Shown: piece after piece, positions 1 to 7,348 of the stretch
How the letters are laid out: every line of letters starts with the position of its first letter
How positions within the stretch are numbered: position 1 is the stretch's first letter
From: an uncultured Erwinia sp.
GTDB taxonomy: Bacteria; Pseudomonadota; Gammaproteobacteria; Enterobacterales; Enterobacteriaceae
Assembly (NCBI GenBank): GCA_946221915.1
Contig: CAMIKG010000055.1
Span: 1-30,886, forward strand
DNA length: 30,886 bases
Direction: 5' to 3'
Notes under the pieces: model-generated
Databases searched by the model: none
What the model saw: only the letters and a program-made list of their open reading frames with translations
What the model was told of the DNA's origin: nothing
Translations under genes and position numbers: made by a program

Positions 1-6
1 CCATTG

Positions 7-80
7 TATGGGAGAGGGAGTATCTGAGTCCCTTCCCCCATTTTATGGGGGAGGGAGTATCTGAGTCCCTGCCCCCATTT
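7..80. repeat. Tandem pair of 37-bp repeats downstream of eda
   Basis: Two direct units, 7-43 and 44-80, agree at 35 of 37 positions (differences at 13/50 and 34/71). Each carries a G-rich block, a shared TATCTGAGTCCCT block and a C-rich block. The C-run of unit 1 and the G-run of unit 2 can pair as CCCCCAT/ATGGGGG (35-41 with 45-51, loop TTT). The pair lies just past the eda stop and may act as a 3' processing or termination structure, but there is no clear U-tract. C/G-rich hairpins of similar flavour recur at 12352-12374 and 30820-30844. Confidence 0.75.
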
Positions 81-103
81 CCTGGGACAACGTGAAAACT
101 GAA

Positions 104-742
104 TTATTTTGCGCCCGCCACCGCTTCCTGCGCCAGCTGCGTGATCCGTTGCCAGTCCCCTGCTTCCAGCGCATCGTTTGGCACCAGCCAGGAACCACCG
201 ATACACAGCACGCTTTTCAGCGCCAGATAGTCACGGTAGTTCGCCGGAGAAATGCCGCCAGTCGGGCAGAAACGCACCTGCGGGAAAGGACCGCCAATCG
301 CCTGCAGCGCTTTCACACCGCCATTGGCTTCTGCCGGGAAGAATTTAAATTCGCGCAGGCCGTAGTCCAGACCCAGCATCAGTTCAGAAACGGTGCTGAT
401 ACCCGGAATCAACGGAATCGAGCCTTCGGTCGCTGCCTTAAGTAACGGCTCGGTCAGCCCCGGGCTGATGGCGAATTGCGCGCCGGCTTCCGTCACTTCG
501 TGCAGCTGCTGGGTATTGAGTACGGTGCCCGCACCAACAATCGCGTCGGGGACTTCTTTCACAATCGCACGCAGCGCATCCATCGCCACCGGCGTACGCA
601 GCGTCACTTCCAGCACGCGCACACCGCCTGCCACCAGCGCCTTCGCCATCGGAACCGCATGCTCCAGCTTATTGACCACAATCACCGGCACCACTGGCCC
701 GGTGGTCAAAATCTGTTCAGCACTCGTTTTCCAGTTCTTCAT
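104..742 (-). CDS. eda: 2-keto-3-deoxy-6-phosphogluconate (KDPG) aldolase
   Basis: This 212-residue protein matches Eda in length and sequence. It is a cytoplasmic class I aldolase that cleaves KDPG to pyruvate and glyceraldehyde-3-phosphate, the last step of the Entner-Doudoroff and hexuronate routes. The Schiff-base lysine is K133 in EFKFFPAEA, and the general acid/base E45 is in VLEVTLRT; both are at the E. coli positions. The start ATG is preceded by a GGGAG ribosome site. In E. coli the order is zwf-edd-eda; here edd is absent and a terminator (915-940) separates zwf from eda, so eda should have its own promoter in 743-914. A KdgR-like site lies there, suggesting control by the hexuronate/pectin pathway. 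Confidence 0.97.
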   Translation of the reverse strand: MKNWKTSAEQILTTGPVVPVIVVNKLEHAVPMAKALVAGGVRVLEVTLRTPVAMDALRAIVKEVPDAIVGAGTVLNTQQLHEVTEAGAQFAISPGLTEPLLKAATEGSIPLIPGISTVSELMLGLDYGLREFKFFPAEANGGVKALQAIGGPFPQVRFCPTGGISPANYRDYLALKSVLCIGGSWLVPNDALEAGDWQRITQLAQEAVAGAK

Positions 743-882
743 CAGTCTTTATCTCCCGTCAGGCCCGCTGCGGGTCACGCGGACGGCAGCAGGCGAAAGT
801 GACGCTTATCCGGCGTCAGGAATGTGATAGCGCATCTACCATACATGATCTGCTTCCACGCCGTCCATGCGTTAACGCAATT

Positions 883-901
883 TTTAAAACTGTGGTTCAT
901 T
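883..901 (-). promoter_or_regulatory. Candidate KdgR operator upstream of eda
   Basis: Read on the minus strand the site is AATGAACCACAGTTTTAAA. Against the KdgR consensus as I remember it (AATRAAAYRNYRTTTYATT) about 15 of 19 positions agree. It lies about 140 nt upstream of the eda start and downstream of the zwf terminator, where an eda promoter is expected. KdgR is known to control eda in E. coli and pectin genes in soft-rot enterobacteria. The match is by eye only. Confidence 0.5.
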
Positions 902-914
902 TTTCCTGGGGCAT

Positions 915-940
915 AAAAAAACCCGCAGAACGCGGGTTTT
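915..940 (-). terminator. Rho-independent terminator of zwf
   Basis: A short GC-rich stem, AACCCGC (920-926) with GCGGGTT (932-938), loop AGAAC, is flanked by A-runs on the left and T-runs on the right, so it can terminate in either direction. It sits 16 bases beyond the zwf stop, so zwf transcription should end before eda. Confidence 0.85.
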
Positions 941-955
941 AGTTTAAGCGACAAA

Positions 956-2431
956 TTACTCGAACTCGTTCCAGGAACGACCATCGCGGGTGATCATCGC
1001 CACAGAGGCGACCGGTCCCCAGGTCCCTGCCTGATACGGTTTCGGCGCTTCTTTATCTGCTGCCCATGCTTCCATAATGGAGTCGACCCACTTCCAGGCC
1101 TCTTCCACTTCATCACGGCGCACAAACAGCGCCTGAATACCACGCATGGTCTCCAGCAGCAGACGCTCGTAAGCATCAGCCAGGTGTGACTGGTTAAAGG
1201 TCTCAGAGAAACTGAGGTCCAGCTTGGTGGTCTGCAGGTTGTGTTTATGATCCAGACCCGGCACTTTGTTGAGGATCTCGATATCCACACCCTCGTCCGG
1301 TTGCAGACGGATAGTCAGCTTGTTCTGCGGCAGCTCTTTCCAGGAATCTTTAAACAGATTCAGCGCCGGGTTCTTAAAGTAGACCACCACTTCTGAACAC
1401 TTGGACGGCAGACGCTTACCGGTACGCAGGTAGAACGGCACGCCCGCCCAGCGCCAGTCATCGATATCCACACGAATAGCGACGAAAGATTCGGTATTAC
1501 TGGACTTGTTTGCGCCCTCTTCTTCCAGATAACCCGGCACTTTTTTGCCCTGTACGAAACCTGCGGTGTACTGACCACGCACGGTTTTCTCACGCACGTT
1601 GGTTTGATCAATACGGCGCAGTGAACGCAGCACTTTCACTTTCTCGTCACGAATACGGTCAGCAGTCAGATCCGCTGGTGGCGACATGGCGATCATGGTC
1701 AGGATCTGCAGCAGGTGGTTCTGGATCATGTCGCGCATCTGACCCGCCTGGTCGAAGTAACCCCAGCGGCCTTCGATACCCACCTCTTCCGCCACGGTGA
1801 TCTGCACGTGATCGATGGTGCGGTTATCCCAGTTAGACGCAAACAGCGAGTTAGCAAAGCGCAACGCCAGCAGGTTCAGTACCGTCTCTTTACCCAGATA
1901 GTGGTCAATACGGAACACCTGGGACTCTTCAAAGAATTCACCCACCTGGTCGTTGATCTCACGGGAGGTCTCCAGTGAGGTGCCCAGTGGTTTTTCCATC
2001 ACTACGCGCGCTGGCTTCGCGTTCAGCTTCGCGGCGCCAAGACCTTTACAGATCGCACCAAAAGTGCCAGGCGGCATGGCGAAATAGTTGATGGTGACGC
2101 GGTTTTTCTGATCCAGCATCTTGCCCAGTTTGGCAAAGTGCGAGGTGTCATTTACGTCGAGGTTGCAGAAATCGAGACGGCTGCTCAGCTTATCCCACAG
2201 CGCTTCGTCGATTTTCTCTTTCATGAAGGTTTCCAGCGCCTCACGCACCACTTTGGTGTAAGCCGCTTTATCCCAGTCTGCACGACCCACGCCAATGATG
2301 CGTGACTCTTCATGAATCTGTCCGGCTTTTTCCAACTGGTACAGGGAAGGCAACAGTTTCCGACGTGCAAGGTCGCCTTTGGCGCCAAAAATCACCAGAT
2401 CGCACGCCTGAGCTGTTTGTGTTACCGCCAT
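956..2431 (-). CDS. zwf: Glucose-6-phosphate 1-dehydrogenase
   Basis: The enzyme oxidises glucose-6-phosphate to 6-phosphogluconolactone with NADP+, the entry to the oxidative pentose phosphate pathway. The chosen ATG at 2431 gives 491 residues, the E. coli length, and follows a GAGGAG ribosome site; the frame stays open upstream to 2566 but that extension is not conserved. The N-terminal nucleotide-binding loop is GAKGDLA (16-22), EKP is at 146-148, and the substrate-binding/catalytic signature RIDHYLGKE is at 174-182. It is divergent from hexR, its usual repressor, across a 386-bp region with dyads that could be HexR sites. It is followed by its own terminator rather than by edd. Confidence 0.97.
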   Translation of the reverse strand: MAVTQTAQACDLVIFGAKGDLARRKLLPSLYQLEKAGQIHEESRIIGVGRADWDKAAYTKVVREALETFMKEKIDEALWDKLSSRLDFCNLDVNDTSHFAKLGKMLDQKNRVTINYFAMPPGTFGAICKGLGAAKLNAKPARVVMEKPLGTSLETSREINDQVGEFFEESQVFRIDHYLGKETVLNLLALRFANSLFASNWDNRTIDHVQITVAEEVGIEGRWGYFDQAGQMRDMIQNHLLQILTMIAMSPPADLTADRIRDEKVKVLRSLRRIDQTNVREKTVRGQYTAGFVQGKKVPGYLEEEGANKSSNTESFVAIRVDIDDWRWAGVPFYLRTGKRLPSKCSEVVVYFKNPALNLFKDSWKELPQNKLTIRLQPDEGVDIEILNKVPGLDHKHNLQTTKLDLSFSETFNQSHLADAYERLLLETMRGIQALFVRRDEVEEAWKWVDSIMEAWAADKEAPKPYQAGTWGPVASVAMITRDGRSWNEFE

Positions 2432-2492
2432 TTTTATCTCCTCGTTGCAGGATGAATCTGACCTGCGGATTCCGTAATCAGTCAGACTCTTA

Positions 2493-2514
2493 TTGTAATT
2501 TTCTTTCAATACAA
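2493..2514. promoter_or_regulatory. TTGTA/TACAA dyad near zwf, possible HexR site
   Basis: The outer arms TTGTA and TACAA are exact inverted repeats. The left part TGTAATT matches one arm of the HexR consensus I recall (TGTAATTAAATTACA), but the arm spacing is wider than in that consensus. It lies 62-83 nt upstream of the zwf ATG. HexR represses zwf in gamma-proteobacteria, so the location fits better than the sequence does. Confidence 0.35.
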
Positions 2515-2742
2515 TGTACTTCTTTTGGCTACTGCGCGTAAACCAGCGCGACCCCTGCCATGGCAATGTATTTGCCAGCGCCCCATTTAACGGCAGTTAA
2601 TCGTTCATGCCGTGTCCGTTTGTGCGTAATTTTTCAACTTTTCTGTTACCGTTTTACACGCCTGAAAATCAGACACAGTTCAAAGTCTGGCAAAAAAGCG
2701 CCGCTTCGTGCCGGACGCCTCTGCCCGTGGTGCGTTATGGCA

Positions 2743-2759
2743 TTGTATATTCTCTACAA
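2743..2759. promoter_or_regulatory. Candidate HexR operator at hexR (autoregulation)
   Basis: TTGTATATTCTCTACAA is a 17-bp dyad with perfect TTGTA/TACAA arms. The TGTA-N7-TACA core has the same 15-bp spacing as the HexR consensus, although the centre differs. It lies 59 nt upstream of the hexR start, consistent with autorepression. Confidence 0.45.
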
Positions 2760-2817
2760 AATGACATCGATTTCTCCTTTGAATGAAATCGTCAGAATTG
2801 ATGAGTGGCAACACGCT

Positions 2818-3699
2818 ATGAATATGCTGGAAAAAATCCACGCTTTCCTTGAGCACCTGAGCAAATCCGAACGTAAAGTCGCCGAGGTGATTCTGGCTGC
2901 GCCGCAAACCGCGATGCACTCCAGTATTGCCCTGCTGGCGCGCGCTGCCGGGGTCAGTGAGCCAACGGTAAACCGCTTTTGTCACCGCCTGGAAACCAAA
3001 GGCTTCCCCGATTTTAAGCTGCAGCTGGCGCAAAGTCTGGCGACCGGCACGCCGTGGGTCAGTCGCAATGTGGATGAAAACGACAGCGCGGAATCCTACA
3101 CCGCGAAGATTTTCGAATCGGCGATGGCCGGTCTCGACCAGATACGCCAACAACTGGATATCGGCGCGGTGAATCGCGCCGTCGATCTGCTGACGCAGGC
3201 GAAAAAGATCGCCTTTTTTGGTCTCGGCGCCTCGGCCGCCGTGGCCCACGACGCGATGAATAAATTTTTCCGCTTCAATGTGCCTGTCATCTATTCCGAT
3301 GATATTGTGATGCAACGCATGAGTTGCATGAACAGTGCGGAGGGTGACGTCATGGTGCTGATTTCCCATACCGGCCGTACCAAAAATTTAGTCGAACTGG
3401 CGCATCTTGCCCGGGAAAATGACGCCACGGTGCTGGCGATCACCTCGCCCCACTCACCGCTGGCGCTGGAAGCCACTCTGGCCCTGACGCTTGATGTACC
3501 TGAAGATACCGACATTTATATGCCCATGGTCTCGCGCCTGGCGCAGCTCACCCTGATTGATGTGCTGGCAACCGGTTTTACTTTGCGCCGCGGACCTAAA
3601 TTCAGAGATAACCTGAAGCGCGTCAAAGAAGGTTTAAAAGAATCGCGTTTAGATAAAGACGCCAGCCCCCTTTTTTTTCACGCTGAGCGCGGAAATTAA
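2818..3699 (+). CDS. hexR: HexR, RpiR-family transcriptional repressor of carbon metabolism
   Basis: HexR represses zwf and other central-carbon genes and is released by KDPG, the substrate of Eda. The start ATG at 2818 (MNMLEKI) gives 293 residues, near the E. coli 289; the upstream open frame is not conserved. An N-terminal RpiR-type helix-turn-helix covers about 33-59 (SSIALLARAAGVSEPTVNRF), and a SIS phosphosugar-binding domain about 128-258 includes FFGLGASAAVAHD and ISHTGRTKN. The last 12 residues or so diverge from E. coli. It is divergent from zwf and 106 bp ahead of pykA on the same strand, the usual enterobacterial arrangement. Confidence 0.95.
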   Translation: MNMLEKIHAFLEHLSKSERKVAEVILAAPQTAMHSSIALLARAAGVSEPTVNRFCHRLETKGFPDFKLQLAQSLATGTPWVSRNVDENDSAESYTAKIFESAMAGLDQIRQQLDIGAVNRAVDLLTQAKKIAFFGLGASAAVAHDAMNKFFRFNVPVIYSDDIVMQRMSCMNSAEGDVMVLISHTGRTKNLVELAHLARENDATVLAITSPHSPLALEATLALTLDVPEDTDIYMPMVSRLAQLTLIDVLATGFTLRRGPKFRDNLKRVKEGLKESRLDKDASPLFFHAERGN

Positions 3700-3805
3700 T
3701 CCGGTCTGACCATTCTCGCCTTGTTATATAAATGTTATAAAAGTGGCATAAGAATATCCTGTGATTGCTTTTGCAACACCCAGTTAAAAGTTAACGGAGT
3801 CCTAC

Positions 3806-5248
3806 ATGTCAAGACGTCTCAGAAGAACCAAGATCGTAACCACTTTAGGCCCGGCAACCGATCGCGATAATAATCTCGAAAAAATCATCGCCGCCGGCGC
3901 CAACGTTGTGCGTCTTAATTTCTCCCACGGTACACCAGAAGATCATCAGCTGCGTGCGGATAAAGTGCGTGAAATCGCCGGTAAACTCGGACGTCACGTG
4001 GCCATCCTCGGCGATCTGCAGGGGCCAAAAATCCGCGTTTCGACCTTCAAAGAAGGCAAAGTTTTCCTCAATCAGGGCGATCGCTTCCTGCTTGACGCCA
4101 ACCTGAGCAAAGGTGAAGGCGATAAAGAGAAAGTGGGTATCGACTACAAAGGTCTGCCGGAAGACGTAGTGCCAGGCGATATCCTGCTGCTGGATGATGG
4201 CCGCGTACAGCTGAAAGTGCTGGAAGTACAGGAATCAAAAGTCTTTACCGAAGTCACCGTTGGCGGTCCACTGTCTAACAATAAAGGCATCAATAAGCTG
4301 GGCGGCGGCCTGTCAGCAGAAGCGCTGACCGAGAAAGATAAAGCCGATATCCTGACTGCAGCTAAAATTGGCGTCGACTATCTGGCGGTCTCCTTCCCGC
4401 GTAACGGCGAAGATCTGAACTATGCACGTCGTCTGGCGCTTGAAGCAGGCAGCCAGGCGAAAATCGTCTCTAAAGTGGAACGTGCCGAAGCCGTCGCCAC
4501 CCAGGAAGCAATGGACGATATTATTCTTGCCTCCGACGTGGTGATGGTGGCTCGTGGTGATCTCGGTGTGGAAATTGGCGATCCAGAACTGGTCGGTATT
4601 CAGAAAGCACTGATCCGTCGCGCGCGTCAGCTGAACCGTGCGGTGATCACCGCCACTCAGATGATGGAATCGATGATCACTAATCCGATGCCAACCCGTG
4701 CTGAAGTGATGGACGTGGCGAACGCCGTGCTGGACGGCACCGATGCCGTGATGCTGTCAGCGGAAACCGCTGCGGGTCAGTACCCGGCGGAAACGGTGTC
4801 GGCGATGGCGAAAGTGTGTCTCGGCGCCGAGAAGATCCCGAGCATCAACGTCTCCAAACACCGCCTTGAAGTGCAGTTCGATAATGTGGAAGAAGCGATT
4901 GCCATGTCGGCAATGTACACCGCTAACCACCTGCAGGGTGTGACCGCGATTATCACCATGACCGAATCCGGCCGTACGCCGCTGATGACCTCACGTATCA
5001 CCTCCGGCTTGCCGATTTTCGCCATGTCGCGCCATGAACGTACTCTGAACCTTACCGCAATGTACCGCGGTGTGACACCGGTGTACTTCGACAGCGATAA
5101 TGACGGTGTTGCGGCGGCGCATGACGCGATCAATCTGCTGCGTGACAAAGGTTTCCTCGTTTCTGGCGACCTGGTGATCGTTACCCAGGGTGACGTGATG
5201 GCCACCACTGGCACCACTAACACCACCCGCGTGCTGCGCGTCGACTAA
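3806..5248 (+). CDS. pykA: Pyruvate kinase II
   Basis: The protein has 480 residues, the length of E. coli PykA, and is nearly collinear with it. It converts phosphoenolpyruvate and ADP to pyruvate and ATP, the last step of glycolysis, in the cytoplasm. The catalytic-site signature around K223 reads IVSKVERAEA (220-229), the metal/phosphate loop is ARGDLGVE (249-256), and ATQMMESM is at 283-290. An ACGGAG ribosome site precedes the ATG. The 106-bp gap after hexR is AT-rich and likely carries its own promoter. A strong terminator follows at 5259-5286 and marks the border with the accessory siderophore locus. Confidence 0.97.
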   Translation: MSRRLRRTKIVTTLGPATDRDNNLEKIIAAGANVVRLNFSHGTPEDHQLRADKVREIAGKLGRHVAILGDLQGPKIRVSTFKEGKVFLNQGDRFLLDANLSKGEGDKEKVGIDYKGLPEDVVPGDILLLDDGRVQLKVLEVQESKVFTEVTVGGPLSNNKGINKLGGGLSAEALTEKDKADILTAAKIGVDYLAVSFPRNGEDLNYARRLALEAGSQAKIVSKVERAEAVATQEAMDDIILASDVVMVARGDLGVEIGDPELVGIQKALIRRARQLNRAVITATQMMESMITNPMPTRAEVMDVANAVLDGTDAVMLSAETAAGQYPAETVSAMAKVCLGAEKIPSINVSKHRLEVQFDNVEEAIAMSAMYTANHLQGVTAIITMTESGRTPLMTSRITSGLPIFAMSRHERTLNLTAMYRGVTPVYFDSDNDGVAAAHDAINLLRDKGFLVSGDLVIVTQGDVMATTGTTNTTRVLRVD

Positions 5249-5258
5249 TCTTCCCCTG

Positions 5259-5286
5259 CTCCGGGCGATCGCCGCCCGGAGTTTTC
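5259..5286 (+). terminator. Rho-independent terminator of pykA
   Basis: A 9-bp perfect stem, CTCCGGGCG (5259-5267) with CGCCCGGAG (5273-5281), loop ATCGC, is followed by TTTT. It begins 11 bases after the pykA stop. Confidence 0.93.
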
Positions 5287-5370
5287 TCCTGCGACTCTCC
5301 TCTGCGCCCGGCTAACTGAGACCGTTGGCTGACTGTTTTCCTGCTATTCGTTCATCCGCGTATTTTCATC

Positions 5371-5412
5371 TCATCACTCATCACTCATCACTCATCACTC
5401 ATCACTCATCAC
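5371..5412. repeat. Six perfect tandem copies of TCATCAC
   Basis: A 42-bp run of exactly six TCATCAC heptamers, preceded by a partial copy ending in TCATC at 5370. It is non-coding and lies 109 bp upstream of the predicted dfoJ -35 element. Simple repeats of this kind can change copy number by slipped-strand mispairing. Confidence 0.95.
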
Positions 5413-5454
5413 GCCATAAATTAACCCGAATAACACTGGTGCTACTCACCACAA

Positions 5455-5476
5455 AAACGTGATCGATATCACATTT
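5455..5476. promoter_or_regulatory. Candidate CRP site upstream of dfoJ
   Basis: The core CGTGA-TCGATA-TCACA differs at one base from the CRP consensus TGTGA-N6-TCACA, and the flanks (AAA on the left, TTT on the right) also fit. Its centre (5465.5) is about 90 bp upstream of the start point predicted from the -10 element at 5543-5548, a distance compatible with class I activation. The match is by eye. Confidence 0.6.
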
Positions 5477-5520
5477 TGAATATAAGCAAGATTTATCTAT
5501 TGGTTGTAAGAATAAACTTA

Positions 5521-5548
5521 TTGAATGGTAATGATTACTATTTATAAT
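5521..5548 (+). promoter_or_regulatory. dfoJ promoter with Fur box
   Basis: A -35-like TTGAAT (5521-5526), a 16-bp spacer and a perfect TATAAT (5543-5548) form a sigma-70 promoter. The 15 bases at 5526-5540, TGGTAATGATTACTA, match the Fur 7-1-7 core TGATAATNATTATCA at 11 of 14 defined positions. They fill the spacer, so Fur-Fe2+ would block polymerase. Iron repression is expected for siderophore genes. The start point would be near 5555. Confidence 0.75.
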
Positions 5549-5784
5549 CTCATCCGCATCATTATTGTTAACCATAATGTTACAAACGTCTCATTAACCG
5601 CATTAAGTGAGGGTTTAATCGGTAATTAAGGCAAATAACGCTGTCTTAGCCAGATAACTAGAAATATGCGTCTTTATTAATTAGTTAGATAATCTTAACA
5701 GAAATCCATCAATATCGCAGGGTAACGGCTGTCATTATTCGCTATGACGGCAGAGGTTTCTCACGTCCAAAAAAGGTACAACGT

Positions 5785-7338
5785 ATGGTCTTTGGTTCAC
5801 AAACAGCACGCGCCGCCACACAGCCGCAACAGCCGCCAGAGCGCGCGGCGAACGAACAGCTGTTTAACGCCGCGCAGCTTGACGCCTATGCACAACAAAC
5901 GCTCAGCGCGCTGAAACTGATCAACAACACCATCCAGCAGGTGGAAAAACCTTTTAGCGGTATTCTCCCCCATGAACTGGCGCCAGCCTTCCAGGCTGTC
6001 GACCTTGATGCGCCGCTGCTCAATAATCAGGCTGCACTGGACGAGCTGTCTGAGCTTTATCTGCGTGACGCGGTGTATTTCCATCATCCGAAATATATCG
6101 CGCATCTCAACTGCCCGGTGGTACTGCCTTCGCTGCTGGCGGAACAGGTGATGAGCGCGGTGAATAGCTCAGTGGATACCTGGGATCAGAGTGCGGGCGG
6201 CACGCTGATCGAACAGAAAGTGATCGACTGGACCCTTGGTCGTATCGGCCTGCCTGCCAGCGCGGACGGTATTTTTACCAGCGGCGGCACCCAGTCAAAT
6301 CTGATGGCGATGCTGCTGGCGCGCGACAGCTGGTGTACGCGCCACCGTCCGGGGCACCTGATTAAGCAGCAGGGGCTGCCAGCGGAAGCCAGCAAATGGC
6401 GCATCTTTACCTCGAAGCTGAGCCACTTCAGCATTCAGAAATCGACGGCGATTCTTGGCCTGGGTTATGACGCAGTGATCGCGGTGGATCATGATGAACA
6501 CTATCGCATGGATGCCGATCAGCTTGAGCAGGAGATCCAGCGCTGCCAGCAACAGGGTCTGATCCCGATTGCGGTAGTCGCCACCAGCGGCACTACCGAT
6601 TTCGGCAGCATTGATCCGCTGACGTCCGTCGCGGCGATCTGTCAGCACTATGGTCTGTGGATGCATGTTGATGCGGCTTACGGTTGCGGGCTGCTGGTGT
6701 CGCCACAGCACCGTCACCGCCTGAAAGGGATTGAGCAGGCGGACTCGGTGACCGTCGACTATCACAAGTCCTTCTTCCAGACCGTCAGCTGCGGCGCATT
6801 CTTTGTGCGCGATCGCCATAACCTCAGCCATGTCACCGTGCATGCCGACTATCTCAACCCACTCAGCGCGCAGCAGGAAGGCACGCCGAATCTGGTGAAC
6901 AAAAGTATCCAGACCACGCGCCGTTTCGATGCGCTGAAAATGTGGCTGACGCTGCGCATTATGGGGCCGCAGGCGCTGGGCGAAGCATTCGATACGCTGG
7001 TCGACCTGACGCGCACCGCCCATCAGCTGCTCACCGCGCATCCGGCGATTGAAGTGCTGCACCAGCCGGAACTCACCACGCAGATTTTCCGCTTTGTGCC
7101 ACGTCCGGGGCTGAGCGATGCGCGGGTGGATGAGATCAACGCGCAGATCCGCAAATCCCTGTTCCGCTCCGGTAATGCGGTGATCGCTGGCACCAAAGTG
7201 GATGGTCGCCAGTATCTGAAATTTACCCTGCTCAACCCGGCCACCAGTCAGGCGGACCTGGAAGATATTATCGCCCTGATCGCCCATTACGGTCATGAAC
7301 TGGCGCGAAGTCAGGGCCTCAATGCCGCCAATCAATGA
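5785..7338 (+). CDS. dfoJ: PLP-dependent L-lysine decarboxylase of desferrioxamine synthesis (DfoJ)
   Basis: This 517-residue group II pyridoxal-phosphate decarboxylase matches DfoJ of Erwinia/Pantoea and DesA of Streptomyces. It decarboxylates lysine to cadaverine, the first step to desferrioxamines. Visible motifs are the TSGGTQSNL cofactor-phosphate region, HVDAAYG with the PLP-contacting Asp, and the Schiff-base lysine K328 in VDYHKSFFQ. The ATG at 5785 has an AAGG site 8 bases upstream. The first 30 residues or so are Gln/Ala-rich and poorly conserved. It is the first gene of dfoJAC; the stop lies 10 bases before the dfoA ATG, with a GAGGGA ribosome site between. Other group II decarboxylases share the fold, but the neighbours settle the substrate. 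Confidence 0.93.
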   Translation: MVFGSQTARAATQPQQPPERAANEQLFNAAQLDAYAQQTLSALKLINNTIQQVEKPFSGILPHELAPAFQAVDLDAPLLNNQAALDELSELYLRDAVYFHHPKYIAHLNCPVVLPSLLAEQVMSAVNSSVDTWDQSAGGTLIEQKVIDWTLGRIGLPASADGIFTSGGTQSNLMAMLLARDSWCTRHRPGHLIKQQGLPAEASKWRIFTSKLSHFSIQKSTAILGLGYDAVIAVDHDEHYRMDADQLEQEIQRCQQQGLIPIAVVATSGTTDFGSIDPLTSVAAICQHYGLWMHVDAAYGCGLLVSPQHRHRLKGIEQADSVTVDYHKSFFQTVSCGAFFVRDRHNLSHVTVHADYLNPLSAQQEGTPNLVNKSIQTTRRFDALKMWLTLRIMGPQALGEAFDTLVDLTRTAHQLLTAHPAIEVLHQPELTTQIFRFVPRPGLSDARVDEINAQIRKSLFRSGNAVIAGTKVDGRQYLKFTLLNPATSQADLEDIIALIAHYGHELARSQGLNAANQ

Positions 7339-7348
7339 GGGATCACTG

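Larger units (their letters stand above)
2432..2817. other. zwf-hexR divergent intergenic region
   Basis: These 386 bases between divergent zwf and hexR contain no convincing gene. The hexR frame is open back to 2560, but the upstream part is not part of the conserved protein. The region should hold both promoters. Two TTGTA...TACAA dyads were seen, at 2493-2514 nearer zwf and 2743-2759 nearer hexR. I could not place -35/-10 pairs with confidence. Confidence 0.7.
5249..5784. other. pykA-dfoJ intergenic region with dfo control signals
   Basis: These 536 bases carry no convincing gene. In order they hold the pykA terminator, a run of six 7-bp repeats (5371-5412), a CRP-like palindrome (5455-5476), and a Fur-type promoter (5521-5548). 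An AT-rich leader of roughly 230 nt follows. Within the leader a small hairpin can form near 5727-5754 (GCTGTCAT with ATGACGGC, one G-T pair). The AT content is clearly higher than in the flanking genes. Confidence 0.75.

Noticed and set aside
2432..2566. Longer zwf reaching 2566
   Set aside because: The extension is not conserved and the ATG at 2431 has a strong ribosome site and gives the 491-residue family length.
2560..2817. N-terminal extension of hexR by 86 codons
   Set aside because: The frame is open, but the conserved HexR start is MNMLEK at 2818 and the upstream part looks like translated promoter sequence.
5371..5412. CRISPR-like array
   Set aside because: The heptamers are contiguous with no spacers, so this is a simple tandem repeat.
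6295..7335. 346-residue minus-strand ORF inside dfoJ
   Set aside because: It is antisense to a clear PLP decarboxylase and has no recognisable domain; long antisense frames are common in GC-rich genes.
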